The position numbers and the translations under genes were made by a program. The notes beneath the pieces are model-generated. The model had not been told where the DNA came from and did not search any database. It saw only the letters and a program-made list of their open reading frames with translations. Shown in pieces: positions 29,179-38,455 of a DNA stretch of 64,000 nt. The stretch's first letter is position 1. Every line of letters starts with the position of its first letter. Source of the stretch: Streptomyces sp. B1I3 (GTDB lineage: Bacteria; Actinomycetota; Actinomycetes; Streptomycetales; Streptomycetaceae); assembly GCF_030816615.1 (NCBI RefSeq), contig NZ_JAUSYD010000001.1, positions 1,860,001-1,924,000 on the forward strand, in the 5' to 3' direction.

Positions 29179-30627
29179 TCACTGGTGCTTGTAGTGCTTG
29201 ATGGACTGGTCCTTGGCCGCGGCGTCCGCGAAGGCCTGGATCTTCTTGATGGTCTCCGCCGGGGTCGCGCGGCCGGCCATCATCTCGCCGATGCCGGCGA
29301 TTCCGATCTGCTCCTTCTGCAGCTTGACGTACCAGTCCTGCAGTCGCGGGTTGACCACGTTGTCGCCGGCCTTCTTCAGGACGTCGACACCCGACTGCAT
29401 GGCGGTGGACAGGGTCAGGCCGTCGGTGCCGCCGTTGAAGGCGCTGAGGGACTTGACCGACTTGGTGAAGTTCTTGGAGGAGTCCTCGCTGAGCATGATG
29501 CGCAGCTGCTCCATCGCACCCTCGGGGTTCTTCGCCTTCGCCGGGACGATGAACGGCTCACCGCCGGAGGCCCAGATGGTGCCGAAGGGCAGCTTGTCGG
29601 ATGCGTCGAGGCTGGACGGCGCGCCGACCATCATCTTGAAGTCGTCCGGCGTGGTGGGCGCGGCCTCGTTCTCCACCCACGAGCCGTTCGGGATGAAGAG
29701 CGCCTTGCCCTTGGTCCACTCCGTCTGCGACTGGATGTGGGTCAGGCCGGGCGTGCCCTTGAGGATGTAGCCCTTCTGGAAGAGCTCGTAGTACGCCTCG
29801 AACGCGGCCTTGACGGCCGGGTCCTTCCAGGCGTTCGGCTCCAGGTTGTCGATCTTGTCGAGGACCTCGCGGCCGCCGATTTTGCCGATGAAGGGGTAGA
29901 GGGAGAAGGGCAGGTAGTACGGGTACTTGCCGGGGTACGTCCAGCCGGCGATGCCCTTCTTCTTCGCCTTCGCACACAGCGCGAGCATGTCGTCCCAGGT
30001 CTCCGGGTACGCCGCGTCGAGCTTCTCGAGGTTGGTCTGCGAGTACCAGACGCCGTAGACCGTGTACGCGTAGTACATGATCCAGACGGGGTCGCCGTCG
30101 AACTGGCCCATCTCCAGGACGCCCGGACGCAGCGTGTCGCGGACCTTCTTGGCCGGGTCGTCGTAGGACGGGGCGTCCATCAGCGGGGTGAGGTCGAGCA
30201 GTTGCTTCTTGCCGACCAGGACACCCATGTCCATCTGCTCGGCGCCGGAGTTGTCGATCAGGTCCGGCGGGGTGCCTCCGTTGAAGCGCGGCTGCAGCTG
30301 TGACTGGATCTTCTCCGTCGCGGCGTGCTTGACCTTCGGTGCCTTGGGGAAGGCCTCGTTGTACTTCTTCTCGGCGTCGATGGCGTACTGCTCGCCGAAG
30401 CCGCCGTTGAAGATCACGACCTCGAGAGCGGCGGTCTCGTTGACACCGAGCGGGTTCTTGGCGCTCTTCGTGCCCTTTTCGACCTTGTCGTCGGTGCCGC
30501 TGTCGCCGCTCGCGCAGGCCGACAGGAAGCTCATCGTGGGAACAGCGATCAGGCCGAGTGCGGCAGAACGCTTGATCACATCGCGACGGCCAAGGCCCTC
30601 ATTCTTGTGGGCGGAGGTGGATCCCAT
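29179..30627 (-). CDS. ngcE: N-acetylglucosamine/chitobiose-binding lipoprotein NgcE
   Basis: 482 residues. The signal region has a twin-arginine GRRDVIKR, a hydrophobic stretch and a lipobox FLSAC, so export may be by Tat followed by lipid anchoring. The mature domain is a family 1 solute-binding fold (LEVVIFNGGFGEQYAIDAEK near the start). The N terminus MGSTSAHKNEGLGRRD is as I remember for NgcE of other Streptomyces. I start at the ATG at 30627 (GAGGA upstream); a TTG two codons earlier is possible. It heads the operon and is divergent from the GH92 gene; a DasR-like site lies 236 bases upstream. Confidence 0.85.
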   Translation of the reverse strand: MGSTSAHKNEGLGRRDVIKRSAALGLIAVPTMSFLSACASGDSGTDDKVEKGTKSAKNPLGVNETAALEVVIFNGGFGEQYAIDAEKKYNEAFPKAPKVKHAATEKIQSQLQPRFNGGTPPDLIDNSGAEQMDMGVLVGKKQLLDLTPLMDAPSYDDPAKKVRDTLRPGVLEMGQFDGDPVWIMYYAYTVYGVWYSQTNLEKLDAAYPETWDDMLALCAKAKKKGIAGWTYPGKYPYYLPFSLYPFIGKIGGREVLDKIDNLEPNAWKDPAVKAAFEAYYELFQKGYILKGTPGLTHIQSQTEWTKGKALFIPNGSWVENEAAPTTPDDFKMMVGAPSSLDASDKLPFGTIWASGGEPFIVPAKAKNPEGAMEQLRIMLSEDSSKNFTKSVKSLSAFNGGTDGLTLSTAMQSGVDVLKKAGDNVVNPRLQDWYVKLQKEQIGIAGIGEMMAGRATPAETIKKIQAFADAAAKDQSIKHYKHQ

Positions 30628-30862
30628 GCTCAAGTCCTCGCCTTCTTCAGGACTCAGGCGGTGTACCGGTCACCCGTCGTGAATTCGCCTCAGGCGAAGG
30701 GCCCCGCCACCGCGGTCAGTTGCGCTTGGGTCGTGCAGATTGCCGGATTGCCAGGTGCAGTGGGGGAGTTTCGGGGAGCGTGCAGCGAGCCGCCTCGGCG
30801 CCCCACAGCCGTTCCCCCGTCCCCCGCGCCCGCGACCGTGTGAAACGGCTGTGCAGACGCCG

Positions 30863-30878
30863 ACAGGTATAGTCCACT
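30863..30878. promoter_or_regulatory. Candidate DasR operator (dre) for ngcEFG
   Basis: On the minus strand AGTGGACTATACCTGT; compared with a dre consensus AGTGGTCTAGACCACT it matches 12 of 16, with the AGTGG half intact. DasR, the GlcNAc-responsive GntR regulator, controls chitin and GlcNAc uptake genes, so the location fits. Confidence 0.5.
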
Positions 30879-31078
30879 TGTCGCCAACTGAGCAAGATCG
30901 AATGCAGGTTTGAGCGGCAGTCTTTCCCGAGTTGAGACCTCGTGGACACCTCGGCACCGCACGCCCTGGGCCCGGAACGCACTTTTCCGCATAACGGCCG
31001 ATTCGCCCTGCGGACCGCGTGCAACACCCTTGACACATACAGCCACTTGCCTCCCTACTGGAACCCGCATCGCCTCAT

Positions 31079-31090
31079 GACAACGTTGTC
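31079..31090. promoter_or_regulatory. Candidate LacI-type operator before the GH92 gene
   Basis: Perfect palindrome GACAACGTTGTC, 33 bases before the mannosidase ATG and just ahead of its Shine-Dalgarno. Its central CG and symmetric arms are typical of LacI-family sites. No LacI regulator gene is nearby. Confidence 0.45.
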
Positions 31091-31122
31091 CATTGCATTG
31101 CCCCCAGGAGGAACGGCTCCGC

Positions 31123-34100
31123 ATGCAGCCCCTACGTGGTCTTCACCAAAGCTCCCGTAAGAGACAAAGCCGCTCGGCCGCGGTCATTGCGGCTTCTCTC
31201 GTCCTGGTCGCGGCAGCCCCCACCGCGGCCTTCGCGCAACCGTCCGGGCCTCAGAAGCCCTCCGACGACACGTCGTTCAGCTCCTCCTTCGAGGCCGACG
31301 AAAAGCAGCCGGACTGGCGTAATACCGTCGAAGAGGGACCTGATGGAAAGAAGAGGGCATCGGGTGTCGACGGCGGATTCTCCGCCGGAATACCGGGCAA
31401 TGTCACCGATCAGGTCACGGATCTGCGAGCCAGCGGCGAGAACACCGCGGGCGGCGAGGCCAAGGAGAACCTCGTCGACGTGGCGTCCGGCACCAAGTGG
31501 CTGGCCTTCGCCCCGTCCGGCTGGGTCGAGTTCGATCTCGCCGAGCCCACCAAGGTCCTCACCTACGCGCTCACTTCGGCCAACGACCATGACGAGCGCG
31601 ACCCCCGGGACTGGACGCTGAAGGGGTCCGCCGACGGCAGCACCTGGACGGATCTGGACACCCGGACCGGCCAGACCTTCTCCGAGCGCTTCCAGACGAA
31701 GTCGTACGACTTCACGACGGACACGGCCTACCAGCACTTCCGGCTGGAGATCACCAGGAACAACGGTGCCTCGGACGCGATCCAGCTCGCCGACGTGCAG
31801 TTCTCCGACGGGGACACCACCACCCCCGCTCCCGGCGAGATGCGCACCCAGGTCGACCGCGGGCCGTCCGGCTCCCCCACCGCCAAGTCGGGCGCCGGCT
31901 TCACCGGGAAGAAGGCCCTGCGCTACGCGGGTACCCACCAGCCGGACGGGCGCGCGTACTCGTACAACAAGGTCTTCGACGTCGACACGGCCGTCACCAG
32001 GAACACGCAGCTGTCCTACCTGGTCTATCCCCAGATGGCCGAGACCGACCTCAGCTATCCGGCGACCCACGTGGCGGTGGACCTGGCCTTCACCGACGGC
32101 ACCTACCTGAGCGACCTCGAGGCGACCGACAGCCACGGCGGCCTGCTGACCCCGCAGGGCCAGGCCGACGCGAAGCGGCTGTACGTCAACCAGTGGAACA
32201 AGGTCGCCTCGTCCATCGGATCGGTCGCGGCCGGCAAGACCGTCGACCGGATCCTGGTGGCCTACGACTCCCCCAAGGGGCCCTCGAAGTTCCAGGGCTG
32301 GATCGACGACATCACGATCGCCCCGAAGGCGCCGGAGAAGCGCAAGGCCCACCTCGCGGACTACGCCTCGACCGTCCGCGGCACGAACTCGAGCGGCGGC
32401 TTCTCGCGCGGCAACAACTTCCCCGCGACCGCGGTCCCGCACGGCTTCAACTTCTGGACCCCCGTGACCAACGCCGGCTCCACGAGCTGGCTGTACGACT
32501 ACGCCCGCGGCAACAACGAGGACAACCTGCCCACGCTGCAGGCGTTCGGCGCGAGCCACGAGCCGAGCCCCTGGATGGGTGACCGTCAGACCTTCCAGAT
32601 GATGCCGTCGGCGGCCTCCGGTACCCCGGACGCGTCCCGGACGGCACGCGCGCTGCCTTTCCGCCACGAGAACGAGACGGCGCAGCCGCACTACTACGGG
32701 GTGACGTTCGAGAACGGCCTCAAGGCCGAGATGACGCCCACCGACCACGCGGCGCGGATGCGGTTCACCTACCCGGGTGACGACGCGAGCCTGGTCTTCG
32801 ACAACGTCGACAACAGGGGCGGGCTCACCCTCGACCCGGAGACCGGTTCCTTCACCGGCTTCTCCGATGTGAAGAGCGGCGGCTCCACCGGCGCCACGCG
32901 GCTCTTCGTATACGGCGTCTTCGACGCGCCGGTCACGGACAGCGGCAGGCTGAAGGGTGGTGGCGGCGACGACGTCACCGGCTTCTTCCGCTTCGACGCG
33001 GGCAAGGACCGCACGGTCGGCCTGCGGCTGGCCACCTCGCTGATCAGCGTCGACCAGGCGAAGAAGAACCTCGCCCTGGAACTGCCGGAGAAGACCTCCT
33101 TCGACAAGGTGAGGAAGAACGCGCAGAAGGCCTGGGACAAGATCCTCGGCAAGGTCGAGGTCGAGGGCGCGAACGCGGACCAGCTGACCACGCTCTACTC
33201 CAGCCTGTACCGGCTCTACCTCTACCCGAACTCGGGCTTCGAGCAGGTGGACGGCAAGAGCACCTACGCGAGCCCCTTCTCGCCGCAGACGGGCACCGAC
33301 ACCCCGACCAGGACCGGCTCGAAGATCGTCCAGGGCGAGGTGTACGTCAACAACGGCTTCTGGGACACCTACCGGACGACGTGGCCGGCGTACTCCTTCC
33401 TCAGCCCGAAGCAGGCGGGCAAGATGGTCGACGGCTTCGTCCAGCAGTACAAGGACGGCGGCTGGATCTCCCGCTGGTCCTCCCCCGGCTACTCCGACCT
33501 GATGACCGGCACGAGCTCGGACGTGGCCTTCGCGGACGCGTACGTCAAGGGCGTGGACTTCGACGCGGAGGCGGCGTACGACGCGGCGGTCAAGAACGCC
33601 ACGGTGGCCCCGCCGTCCTCCGGTGTCGGCCGCAAGGGCATGGAGACCTCCGTCTTCACCGGATATGCCAACACCTCGACCCACGAGGGCCTTTCGTGGT
33701 CGCTGGAGGGCTACCTCAACGACTACGGCATCGCACAGATGGGCAAGGCGCTCTACAAGAAGACGAAGAAGCAGCGCTACAAGGAGGAGTCCGAGTACTT
33801 CCTCAACCGCGCGCAGAACTACGTCAAGCTCTTCGACGACAAGGCCGGCTTCTTCCAGGGCAAGAAGGCCGACGGCGACTGGCGCGTGCCCTCCGACCGG
33901 TACGACCCGCGGGTCTGGGGTTACGACTACACGGAGACCAACGGCTGGGGTTACGCCTTCACCGCTCCGCAGGACAGCCGGGGCCTCGCCAACCTCTACG
34001 GTGGCCGCGACGGTCTGGCCGAGAAGCTGGACACGTACTTCGCCACTCCCGAGACGGCGGGACCCGAGTTCGTCGGTTCCTACGGGGGCGTCATCCACGA

Positions 34101-34974
34101 GATGACCGAGGCGCGTGACGTACGGATGGGGCAGTACGGCCACAGCAACCAGGTCGCGCACCACGTCACGTACATGTACGACGCGGCCTCACAGCCCTGG
34201 AAGACGCAGGAGAAGGTCCGCGAGGTCCTCGGCCGCCTGTACACGGGCAGCGAGATCGGCCAGGGCTACCACGGCGACGAGGACAACGGCGAGCAGTCGG
34301 CCTGGTTCCTCTTCTCCTCGCTCGGCTTCTACCCGCTGGTCATGGGCAGTGGTGAGTACGCGATCGGCTCGCCGCTCTTCACGAAGACGACGGTGCACCT
34401 GGAGAACGGGCGCTCGCTCGTCGTGAAGGCCCCGAAGAACAGCGACAAGAACATCTACGTCCAGGGCCTGAAGGTCAACGGCAAGAAGTGGGCGTCCACT
34501 TCACTGCCGCACGACCTGCTGGCCAAGGGCGGGGTGCTGGAATTCGACATGGGCTCCAAGCCCTCCGCCTGGGGCACGGGCAAGGACGCGGCCCCGGTCT
34601 CCGTCACCCAGGACGACAAGGTGCCGGCGCCCCAGGGCGACGTGCTCGAGGGTGAAGGCGCGCTCTACGACGACACCTCGGCCACCTCGGCCACGGTCGG
34701 GTCGGCGGACCTGCCGGCCGGTACGGACACGAAGGCGCTGCAGTACACGCTGACGTCGGCCACCGCGGCGAAGGCACCGAAGGGGTGGGTGCTCCAGGGC
34801 TCCTCGGACGGGACGGCCTGGAAGGACCTCGACAAGCGGACCGGACAGACGTTCACCTGGGACAAGCAGACCCGGGTGTTCTCCGTGGGCAGCCCCGGGA
34901 CGTACGCGAAGTACCGGCTGGTCCTCGACGGCACGGCGACGCTGGCGGAGATCGAGCTGATCAGCCAGAAGTAG
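31123..34974 (+). CDS. Secreted GH92 alpha-mannosidase with F5/8-type modules
   Basis: 1283 residues. A Sec signal peptide (SRSAAVIAASLVLVAAAPTAAFA) is followed by a discoidin/CBM32-like module (about 75-240; SGWVEFDLAEPTKVLTYALT), a GH92 catalytic region (about 410-1155) and a second module at the C terminus (GWVLQGSSDGTAWKDLDKRT). GH92 hallmarks: NNGFWDTYRTTWPAYS, GYSDLMTGTSSDVAFADAY, QYGHSNQVAHHVTYMYD, GYHGDEDNGEQSAWF. The family consists of calcium-dependent exo-alpha-mannosidases acting on N-glycans or mannan. The ATG at 31123 has AGGAGGAA 8 bases ahead; 30 bases upstream an in-frame TTG is less likely. Divergence from ngcEFG suggests use of host or fungal N-glycans. Confidence 0.9.
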   Translation: MQPLRGLHQSSRKRQSRSAAVIAASLVLVAAAPTAAFAQPSGPQKPSDDTSFSSSFEADEKQPDWRNTVEEGPDGKKRASGVDGGFSAGIPGNVTDQVTDLRASGENTAGGEAKENLVDVASGTKWLAFAPSGWVEFDLAEPTKVLTYALTSANDHDERDPRDWTLKGSADGSTWTDLDTRTGQTFSERFQTKSYDFTTDTAYQHFRLEITRNNGASDAIQLADVQFSDGDTTTPAPGEMRTQVDRGPSGSPTAKSGAGFTGKKALRYAGTHQPDGRAYSYNKVFDVDTAVTRNTQLSYLVYPQMAETDLSYPATHVAVDLAFTDGTYLSDLEATDSHGGLLTPQGQADAKRLYVNQWNKVASSIGSVAAGKTVDRILVAYDSPKGPSKFQGWIDDITIAPKAPEKRKAHLADYASTVRGTNSSGGFSRGNNFPATAVPHGFNFWTPVTNAGSTSWLYDYARGNNEDNLPTLQAFGASHEPSPWMGDRQTFQMMPSAASGTPDASRTARALPFRHENETAQPHYYGVTFENGLKAEMTPTDHAARMRFTYPGDDASLVFDNVDNRGGLTLDPETGSFTGFSDVKSGGSTGATRLFVYGVFDAPVTDSGRLKGGGGDDVTGFFRFDAGKDRTVGLRLATSLISVDQAKKNLALELPEKTSFDKVRKNAQKAWDKILGKVEVEGANADQLTTLYSSLYRLYLYPNSGFEQVDGKSTYASPFSPQTGTDTPTRTGSKIVQGEVYVNNGFWDTYRTTWPAYSFLSPKQAGKMVDGFVQQYKDGGWISRWSSPGYSDLMTGTSSDVAFADAYVKGVDFDAEAAYDAAVKNATVAPPSSGVGRKGMETSVFTGYANTSTHEGLSWSLEGYLNDYGIAQMGKALYKKTKKQRYKEESEYFLNRAQNYVKLFDDKAGFFQGKKADGDWRVPSDRYDPRVWGYDYTETNGWGYAFTAPQDSRGLANLYGGRDGLAEKLDTYFATPETAGPEFVGSYGGVIHEMTEARDVRMGQYGHSNQVAHHVTYMYDAASQPWKTQEKVREVLGRLYTGSEIGQGYHGDEDNGEQSAWFLFSSLGFYPLVMGSGEYAIGSPLFTKTTVHLENGRSLVVKAPKNSDKNIYVQGLKVNGKKWASTSLPHDLLAKGGVLEFDMGSKPSAWGTGKDAAPVSVTQDDKVPAPQGDVLEGEGALYDDTSATSATVGSADLPAGTDTKALQYTLTSATAAKAPKGWVLQGSSDGTAWKDLDKRTGQTFTWDKQTRVFSVGSPGTYAKYRLVLDGTATLAEIELISQK

Positions 34975-34999
34975 TCCGCCCGGACGCTCCTTCGGTGCA

Positions 35000-35038
35000 G
35001 GGTGCCCCTTTCGGCGAAGTCCGCCGGGAGGGGCACCC
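35000..35038 (+). terminator. Terminator after the GH92 gene
   Basis: Outer stem GGGTGCCCCT/AGGGGCACCC and an inner CGGC/GCCG pairing, 25 bases past the stop. Confidence 0.75.
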
Positions 35039-35202
35039 GCGTGTTCCGGCAGGGCACCCGATTGCCGTACTCGCGCTATCTGCCGATCAGGGTACTTCTG
35101 ACGCGTTTTCAGTGTCTTACCGGACTTTTACGAGGATTCGTGGCATCCCTTAGGCGATCAGGTGATCAGTACGACAATCATCTCGGCTTGAAGGAGCCCT
35201 TC

Positions 35203-35955
35203 ATGCGCATTTCCGCTTCCGTCCGCGCCCGCGGCGTTCGCACGGGCACCACGGTGGCCGCCGCGGTCGCCGCCGCCGGCATCACCCTGGCCGGCGCACC
35301 CGCCGCCTACGCCGCCCCCGGCGACAGCGGGGACATCGACGTCACCTCGGTCGGCTGGCACTCGCGTGGTGACCGCGACGGCGTCGAGGTCTGCAAGTTC
35401 GTGCTCGCCGCGAACAACTTCGACTCACTCCCGGCGGTCCCCTGGACGATCACCGAGCAGCCTCCGACCGTGCCCCCGGGCGACACGCTGTTGGGTACCC
35501 TGCCGCTCGTGAACGGCACGGCCCGCAGCCAGGAGTACCTGCTCCCCGAGGGCACGTACCAGTTGGTGTGGGTCGTCCCGGCGGGCCCGAAGCAGAAGAG
35601 CTTCGAGGTCGACTGCTCCCGACGCGGCCAGGGTCAGGGCGGAAGCCGTGGGGACGGCCAGGGTCAAGGCGACACCCGTGGGGACGGCCAGGCCCAGGGC
35701 GGCAGCCGTGGGGACGGCGAGGAGCGGGGCTCGTCGTCGGACTCGGCTGCCGAGAAGGGCACCGACATGGGGTACGACAAGCCGTCCGGCGCCGTGCCCG
35801 CGGGCGGCGGCGGCGTCCCCGACATCGAGAGCGTGAGCTCCGAGAGCGACTCGAACGTCGGGACCACCGCCGCGCTGGTCGCCGGGGCTGCCGGAGTCGC
35901 CGGTCTGGTCATGGTCCGCCGGACCGCACGTCGCCGTGCCCGTGGCGAGGCATAA
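35203..35955 (+). CDS. Secreted, C-terminally anchored protein with Gly-Asp-Gln repeats
   Basis: 250 residues, no known family. A Sec signal peptide ends at AAYA. The mature N-terminal domain (about 40-140) has two cysteines (VEVCKF, EVDCSR) that could form a disulfide. It is followed by a low-complexity tract of roughly three 12-residue repeats (GQGQGGSRGDG, GQGQGDTRGDG, GQAQGGSRGDG), visible in DNA as a repeat at about 35630-35720. The end has a membrane helix (TTAALVAGAAGVAGLVMV) and RRTARRRARGEA, like a sortase or stop-transfer tail but without LPxTG; PSGAVPAGGGG precedes it. It overlaps the sortase gene by 20 bases. Confidence 0.75.
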   Translation: MRISASVRARGVRTGTTVAAAVAAAGITLAGAPAAYAAPGDSGDIDVTSVGWHSRGDRDGVEVCKFVLAANNFDSLPAVPWTITEQPPTVPPGDTLLGTLPLVNGTARSQEYLLPEGTYQLVWVVPAGPKQKSFEVDCSRRGQGQGGSRGDGQGQGDTRGDGQAQGGSRGDGEERGSSSDSAAEKGTDMGYDKPSGAVPAGGGGVPDIESVSSESDSNVGTTAALVAGAAGVAGLVMVRRTARRRARGEA

Positions 35956-36652
35956 CGCCCGCTGCCGACGGCGACGAGGACCCACTCGCGCCTGCCGTCT
36001 CACCATGACGCTGTGCGTGACGTTCTCACTGGTGACCGGCATCGTCTGGGTGTCCTCGGACTCCTCCGAGGACACCCCGTCGGTCGCCGCCGCCCGCGGC
36101 GGTGACGCCGCGGGCGGCGGGCAGGAGCCGTTCCGCAGGGCGCCGCACAAGCCGCAGGAGCACGTGCCCGCCTCGCACGCGCCGCTGGTGCACTCCCGTC
36201 CGCTGAAGGTCGCCATTCCCGCCATCTTCATCGAGGCGCCCGTCATCGGCCTCGGCCTCGACGGGAAGGGGCGGCTCGGGGCCCCACCGTTGAGCGAGCC
36301 GAAAGTGGCCGGGTGGTACGAGAGGGGCGCCTCGCCCGGTGAGGCGGGCACGGCCCTGATCGTGGGGCACCGGGACACGAAGACGGGACCCGCGATCTTC
36401 CTCAACCTGAACGCACTGCACCGGGGCGACAAGGTCAGGGTGGTACGCGCGGACAGGAAGACCGCGGTGTTCACGGTCGACGCCGTGAAGACGTACACGA
36501 AGGACGAGTTCCCCGACGACAAGGTGTACGGGGCGACCGGGCGGCCCGAACTCCGGTTGCTGACGTGCGGAGGGCGTTTCGACAAGAAGGCCGGTTACTC
36601 GGCCAACGTCGTCGTCTTCGCCCATCTCACGTCGTTGAAGAAGGCGGTCTGA
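35936..36652 (+). CDS. Class F-type sortase
   Basis: 238 residues from the GTG at 35936 (a GTG two codons later is also possible). One N-terminal membrane helix (about 22-40), a linker, then a sortase fold: IPAIFIEAPVIGLGLD, His145 in VGHRDTKTGPAIF, Cys211 in LRLLTCGG and a nearby Arg214. These fit the His-Cys-Arg triad of sortases; the short actinobacterial form is usually called class E/F. It joins surface proteins to peptidoglycan or pili. The overlap with the preceding secreted, membrane-tailed protein suggests the two act together. Confidence 0.85.
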   Translation: MPVARHNARCRRRRGPTRACRLTMTLCVTFSLVTGIVWVSSDSSEDTPSVAAARGGDAAGGGQEPFRRAPHKPQEHVPASHAPLVHSRPLKVAIPAIFIEAPVIGLGLDGKGRLGAPPLSEPKVAGWYERGASPGEAGTALIVGHRDTKTGPAIFLNLNALHRGDKVRVVRADRKTAVFTVDAVKTYTKDEFPDDKVYGATGRPELRLLTCGGRFDKKAGYSANVVVFAHLTSLKKAV

Positions 36653-36668
36653 TCCCGCCAAGGGCTCC

Positions 36669-36701
36669 GGCCGGTACCTCGGGGGGGCAGAGGTACCGGC
36701 C
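36669..36701. terminator. Bidirectional terminator between sortase and LCP genes
   Basis: Twelve-base perfect stem GGCCGGTACCTC/GAGGTACCGGCC with a 9-base loop, between two convergent genes. It is followed by an 18-base near-repeat CGCGTCGCACCGGCCGCC at 36707-36742. Confidence 0.8.
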
Positions 36702-36757
36702 GTCCGCGTCGCACCGGCCGCCCGCGTCGCACCGGCCGCCCGCCGTGCGGGGCGGCG

Positions 36758-38455
36758 CTACTTCCCGCAGGCGTCCTCGTCGGCCCGGGACTGCTTGACG
36801 TCCACCTTCTTCGGCGGGGCGATCGGCGTACCGGCCGCCGTGAAGTCCGGCCCGAGGACGAGTGTCATCGGCTCCTTCTCCGCAGCGGCCTTCGTGCCGG
36901 GCTTCAGCGCCGAGGCGGGCAGTCCCATGAGGTCCGCGAGCTCGCGCGCCTGGTCGGCCTGGTTCGGCCCGTACTCGAGTGTCGTCCTCGCCACGTTCTT
37001 CGGGGCGTTGCCGACGTTGCTCGACCTCGCCACACCCTTGGAGTTCTGCAGCCAGGCCAGGACTGCCCCTGCCGACCCGGCCGGAGCACCGCCGTTGGCG
37101 AGGTCGACGCGCACGGCCGAGGCCTCGGCCCGGGGGCCTTCGAGGAGGGCGGCCTGCTTGTCCTTGGCCGCCTTCTTGTCCTTCTTCACCTCGGTCAAGG
37201 ACACGTCGTTCTGCAGCATGCTGAAGAGCTTGGGCGCCTCGACCGGGTTCAGCACGACCGTGATGGGTTCCGGCTCGGCCGGGTTGTCGACCACCGGCAC
37301 CGTCATCAGGGTGATGTTCTTCAGGTCGATCTTGCCGAGTTCCCTGGCGAGGGTGACGAGCTTGCCGGCGCTGCCTATCCCCTTGTCCACCGTCAGCGCC
37401 TTGGTGGCCGCCTCGGCGACGTCGAGCATCTTCATGGGGCTGCTCAGCGTCTCTTCCTTCAGCTGCCGCATCATCGACGCGACGAACTTCTGCTGCATCT
37501 CGATCCGGTCGAGGTCGCTCTCGTTCTTCAGACCGTGCCGGTTGCGCAGGAACGACAGCGCGTCCTCGCCCGCGATCGTGCTCTCCCCCGCCGGCAGGTC
37601 GAGACCGGTCCCGCCGTCCTCGTCCTTGAGGGGCTCCTTCAGACACACCTTGACGCCGCCGACGGCGGTGGACAGCGTCTTGACCGCGTTGAAGTCGAAC
37701 ATCATGAAATGGTCGACCTCGAGGTGCGTGATGGCCTCGACCGTCCGCATGGTGCAGCCCGGATCCCGGCCGTTCACCCCGTAGGACTCGTTGAACCTCG
37801 TGGGGGACGTCGAGCCGGCGACGACCTTCGTCGAGCCGTCGGACTGTTTGGTCCCGCAGTCCGGGATCGTGGTCATGAGATCCCGGGGGATGCTCACCAC
37901 GGTCGCGTTGGAGCGGTCACCGGATATGTGGAAGAGCAGCGTGGTGTCGGCGTGGCCGGTGACGTTGGTCCGGTTGCCGTAGGCCTCGTTGCCCTTGCCG
38001 ACGCGTACGTCGTTGCCGATGATCAGGATGTTGGCCGGCCCGTCCTCCAGGACGGTGTCACTTCCCACGTCACCGACGTCGACGGTGCTGATGTTGCCGT
38101 CGAGGCGGTCGTACCAGTAGTACGCGTACGCCGAGCTGCCGACGAGGACGAGGGCGAGCGCGCCCCCGGTCCATATCAGCACCTTCCTCCTGCCACGCTG
38201 CTTGCGCTTGCGGCGACCGGACCCGTGCTGGGTGTGCGAAGGGGGCGCGTCGCGGCGGTTTCGCCGGCCGGGGACACGGGCGGACGCGGGGGCGGCGGTA
38301 CGGCCGCCGGAAGCGGGGGCGGCGCCGGAGCCGTCACCGGGGCGAGTCGCCGAAGGGGCGTCCAGGCGCAGTTCGTAATGGCCGGTCTCCGGGTTGACCA
38401 CCCACTGGTCCACAGGATCCGCCTCGTCCGCCCCTTCATAGGTGTGCGCGTCCAT
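36758..38455 (-). CDS. LytR-CpsA-Psr (LCP) family protein with C-terminal extension
   Basis: 565 residues. A long cytoplasmic N terminus (about 90 residues, Pro/Ala and then Arg/Lys-rich RRKRKQRGRRK) leads to a membrane helix (VLIWTGGALALVLVGSSAYAYYW) and an extracellular LCP domain (NILIIGNDVRVG, HADTTLLFHI, SIPRDLMTTIPDCG, ALSFLRNRHGL). The C-terminal 150 residues (from about 400, including ASAVRVDLANGGAPAGSAG) fit a LytR_C domain. It should transfer a glycopolymer onto peptidoglycan. ATG at 38455. Longer than the LCP protein near galE, so the two paralogues may serve different polymers. Confidence 0.9.
   Translation of the reverse strand: MDAHTYEGADEADPVDQWVVNPETGHYELRLDAPSATRPGDGSGAAPASGGRTAAPASARVPGRRNRRDAPPSHTQHGSGRRKRKQRGRRKVLIWTGGALALVLVGSSAYAYYWYDRLDGNISTVDVGDVGSDTVLEDGPANILIIGNDVRVGKGNEAYGNRTNVTGHADTTLLFHISGDRSNATVVSIPRDLMTTIPDCGTKQSDGSTKVVAGSTSPTRFNESYGVNGRDPGCTMRTVEAITHLEVDHFMMFDFNAVKTLSTAVGGVKVCLKEPLKDEDGGTGLDLPAGESTIAGEDALSFLRNRHGLKNESDLDRIEMQQKFVASMMRQLKEETLSSPMKMLDVAEAATKALTVDKGIGSAGKLVTLARELGKIDLKNITLMTVPVVDNPAEPEPITVVLNPVEAPKLFSMLQNDVSLTEVKKDKKAAKDKQAALLEGPRAEASAVRVDLANGGAPAGSAGAVLAWLQNSKGVARSSNVGNAPKNVARTTLEYGPNQADQARELADLMGLPASALKPGTKAAAEKEPMTLVLGPDFTAAGTPIAPPKKVDVKQSRADEDACGK

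Larger units (their letters stand above)
30628..31122. promoter_or_regulatory. Divergent control region between ngcE and the GH92 gene
   Basis: 495 bases without a supported gene. It contains a dre-like site (30863-30878) and a perfect 12-bp palindrome (31079-31090). A Shine-Dalgarno AGGAGGAA at about 31107 serves the mannosidase. Confidence 0.7.

Noticed and set aside
31132..34164. 1010-codon open frame on the minus strand opposite the GH92 gene
   Set aside because: Arg/Val/Gly-biased composition typical of antisense frames in high-G+C DNA; the plus-strand GH92 motifs are unambiguous.
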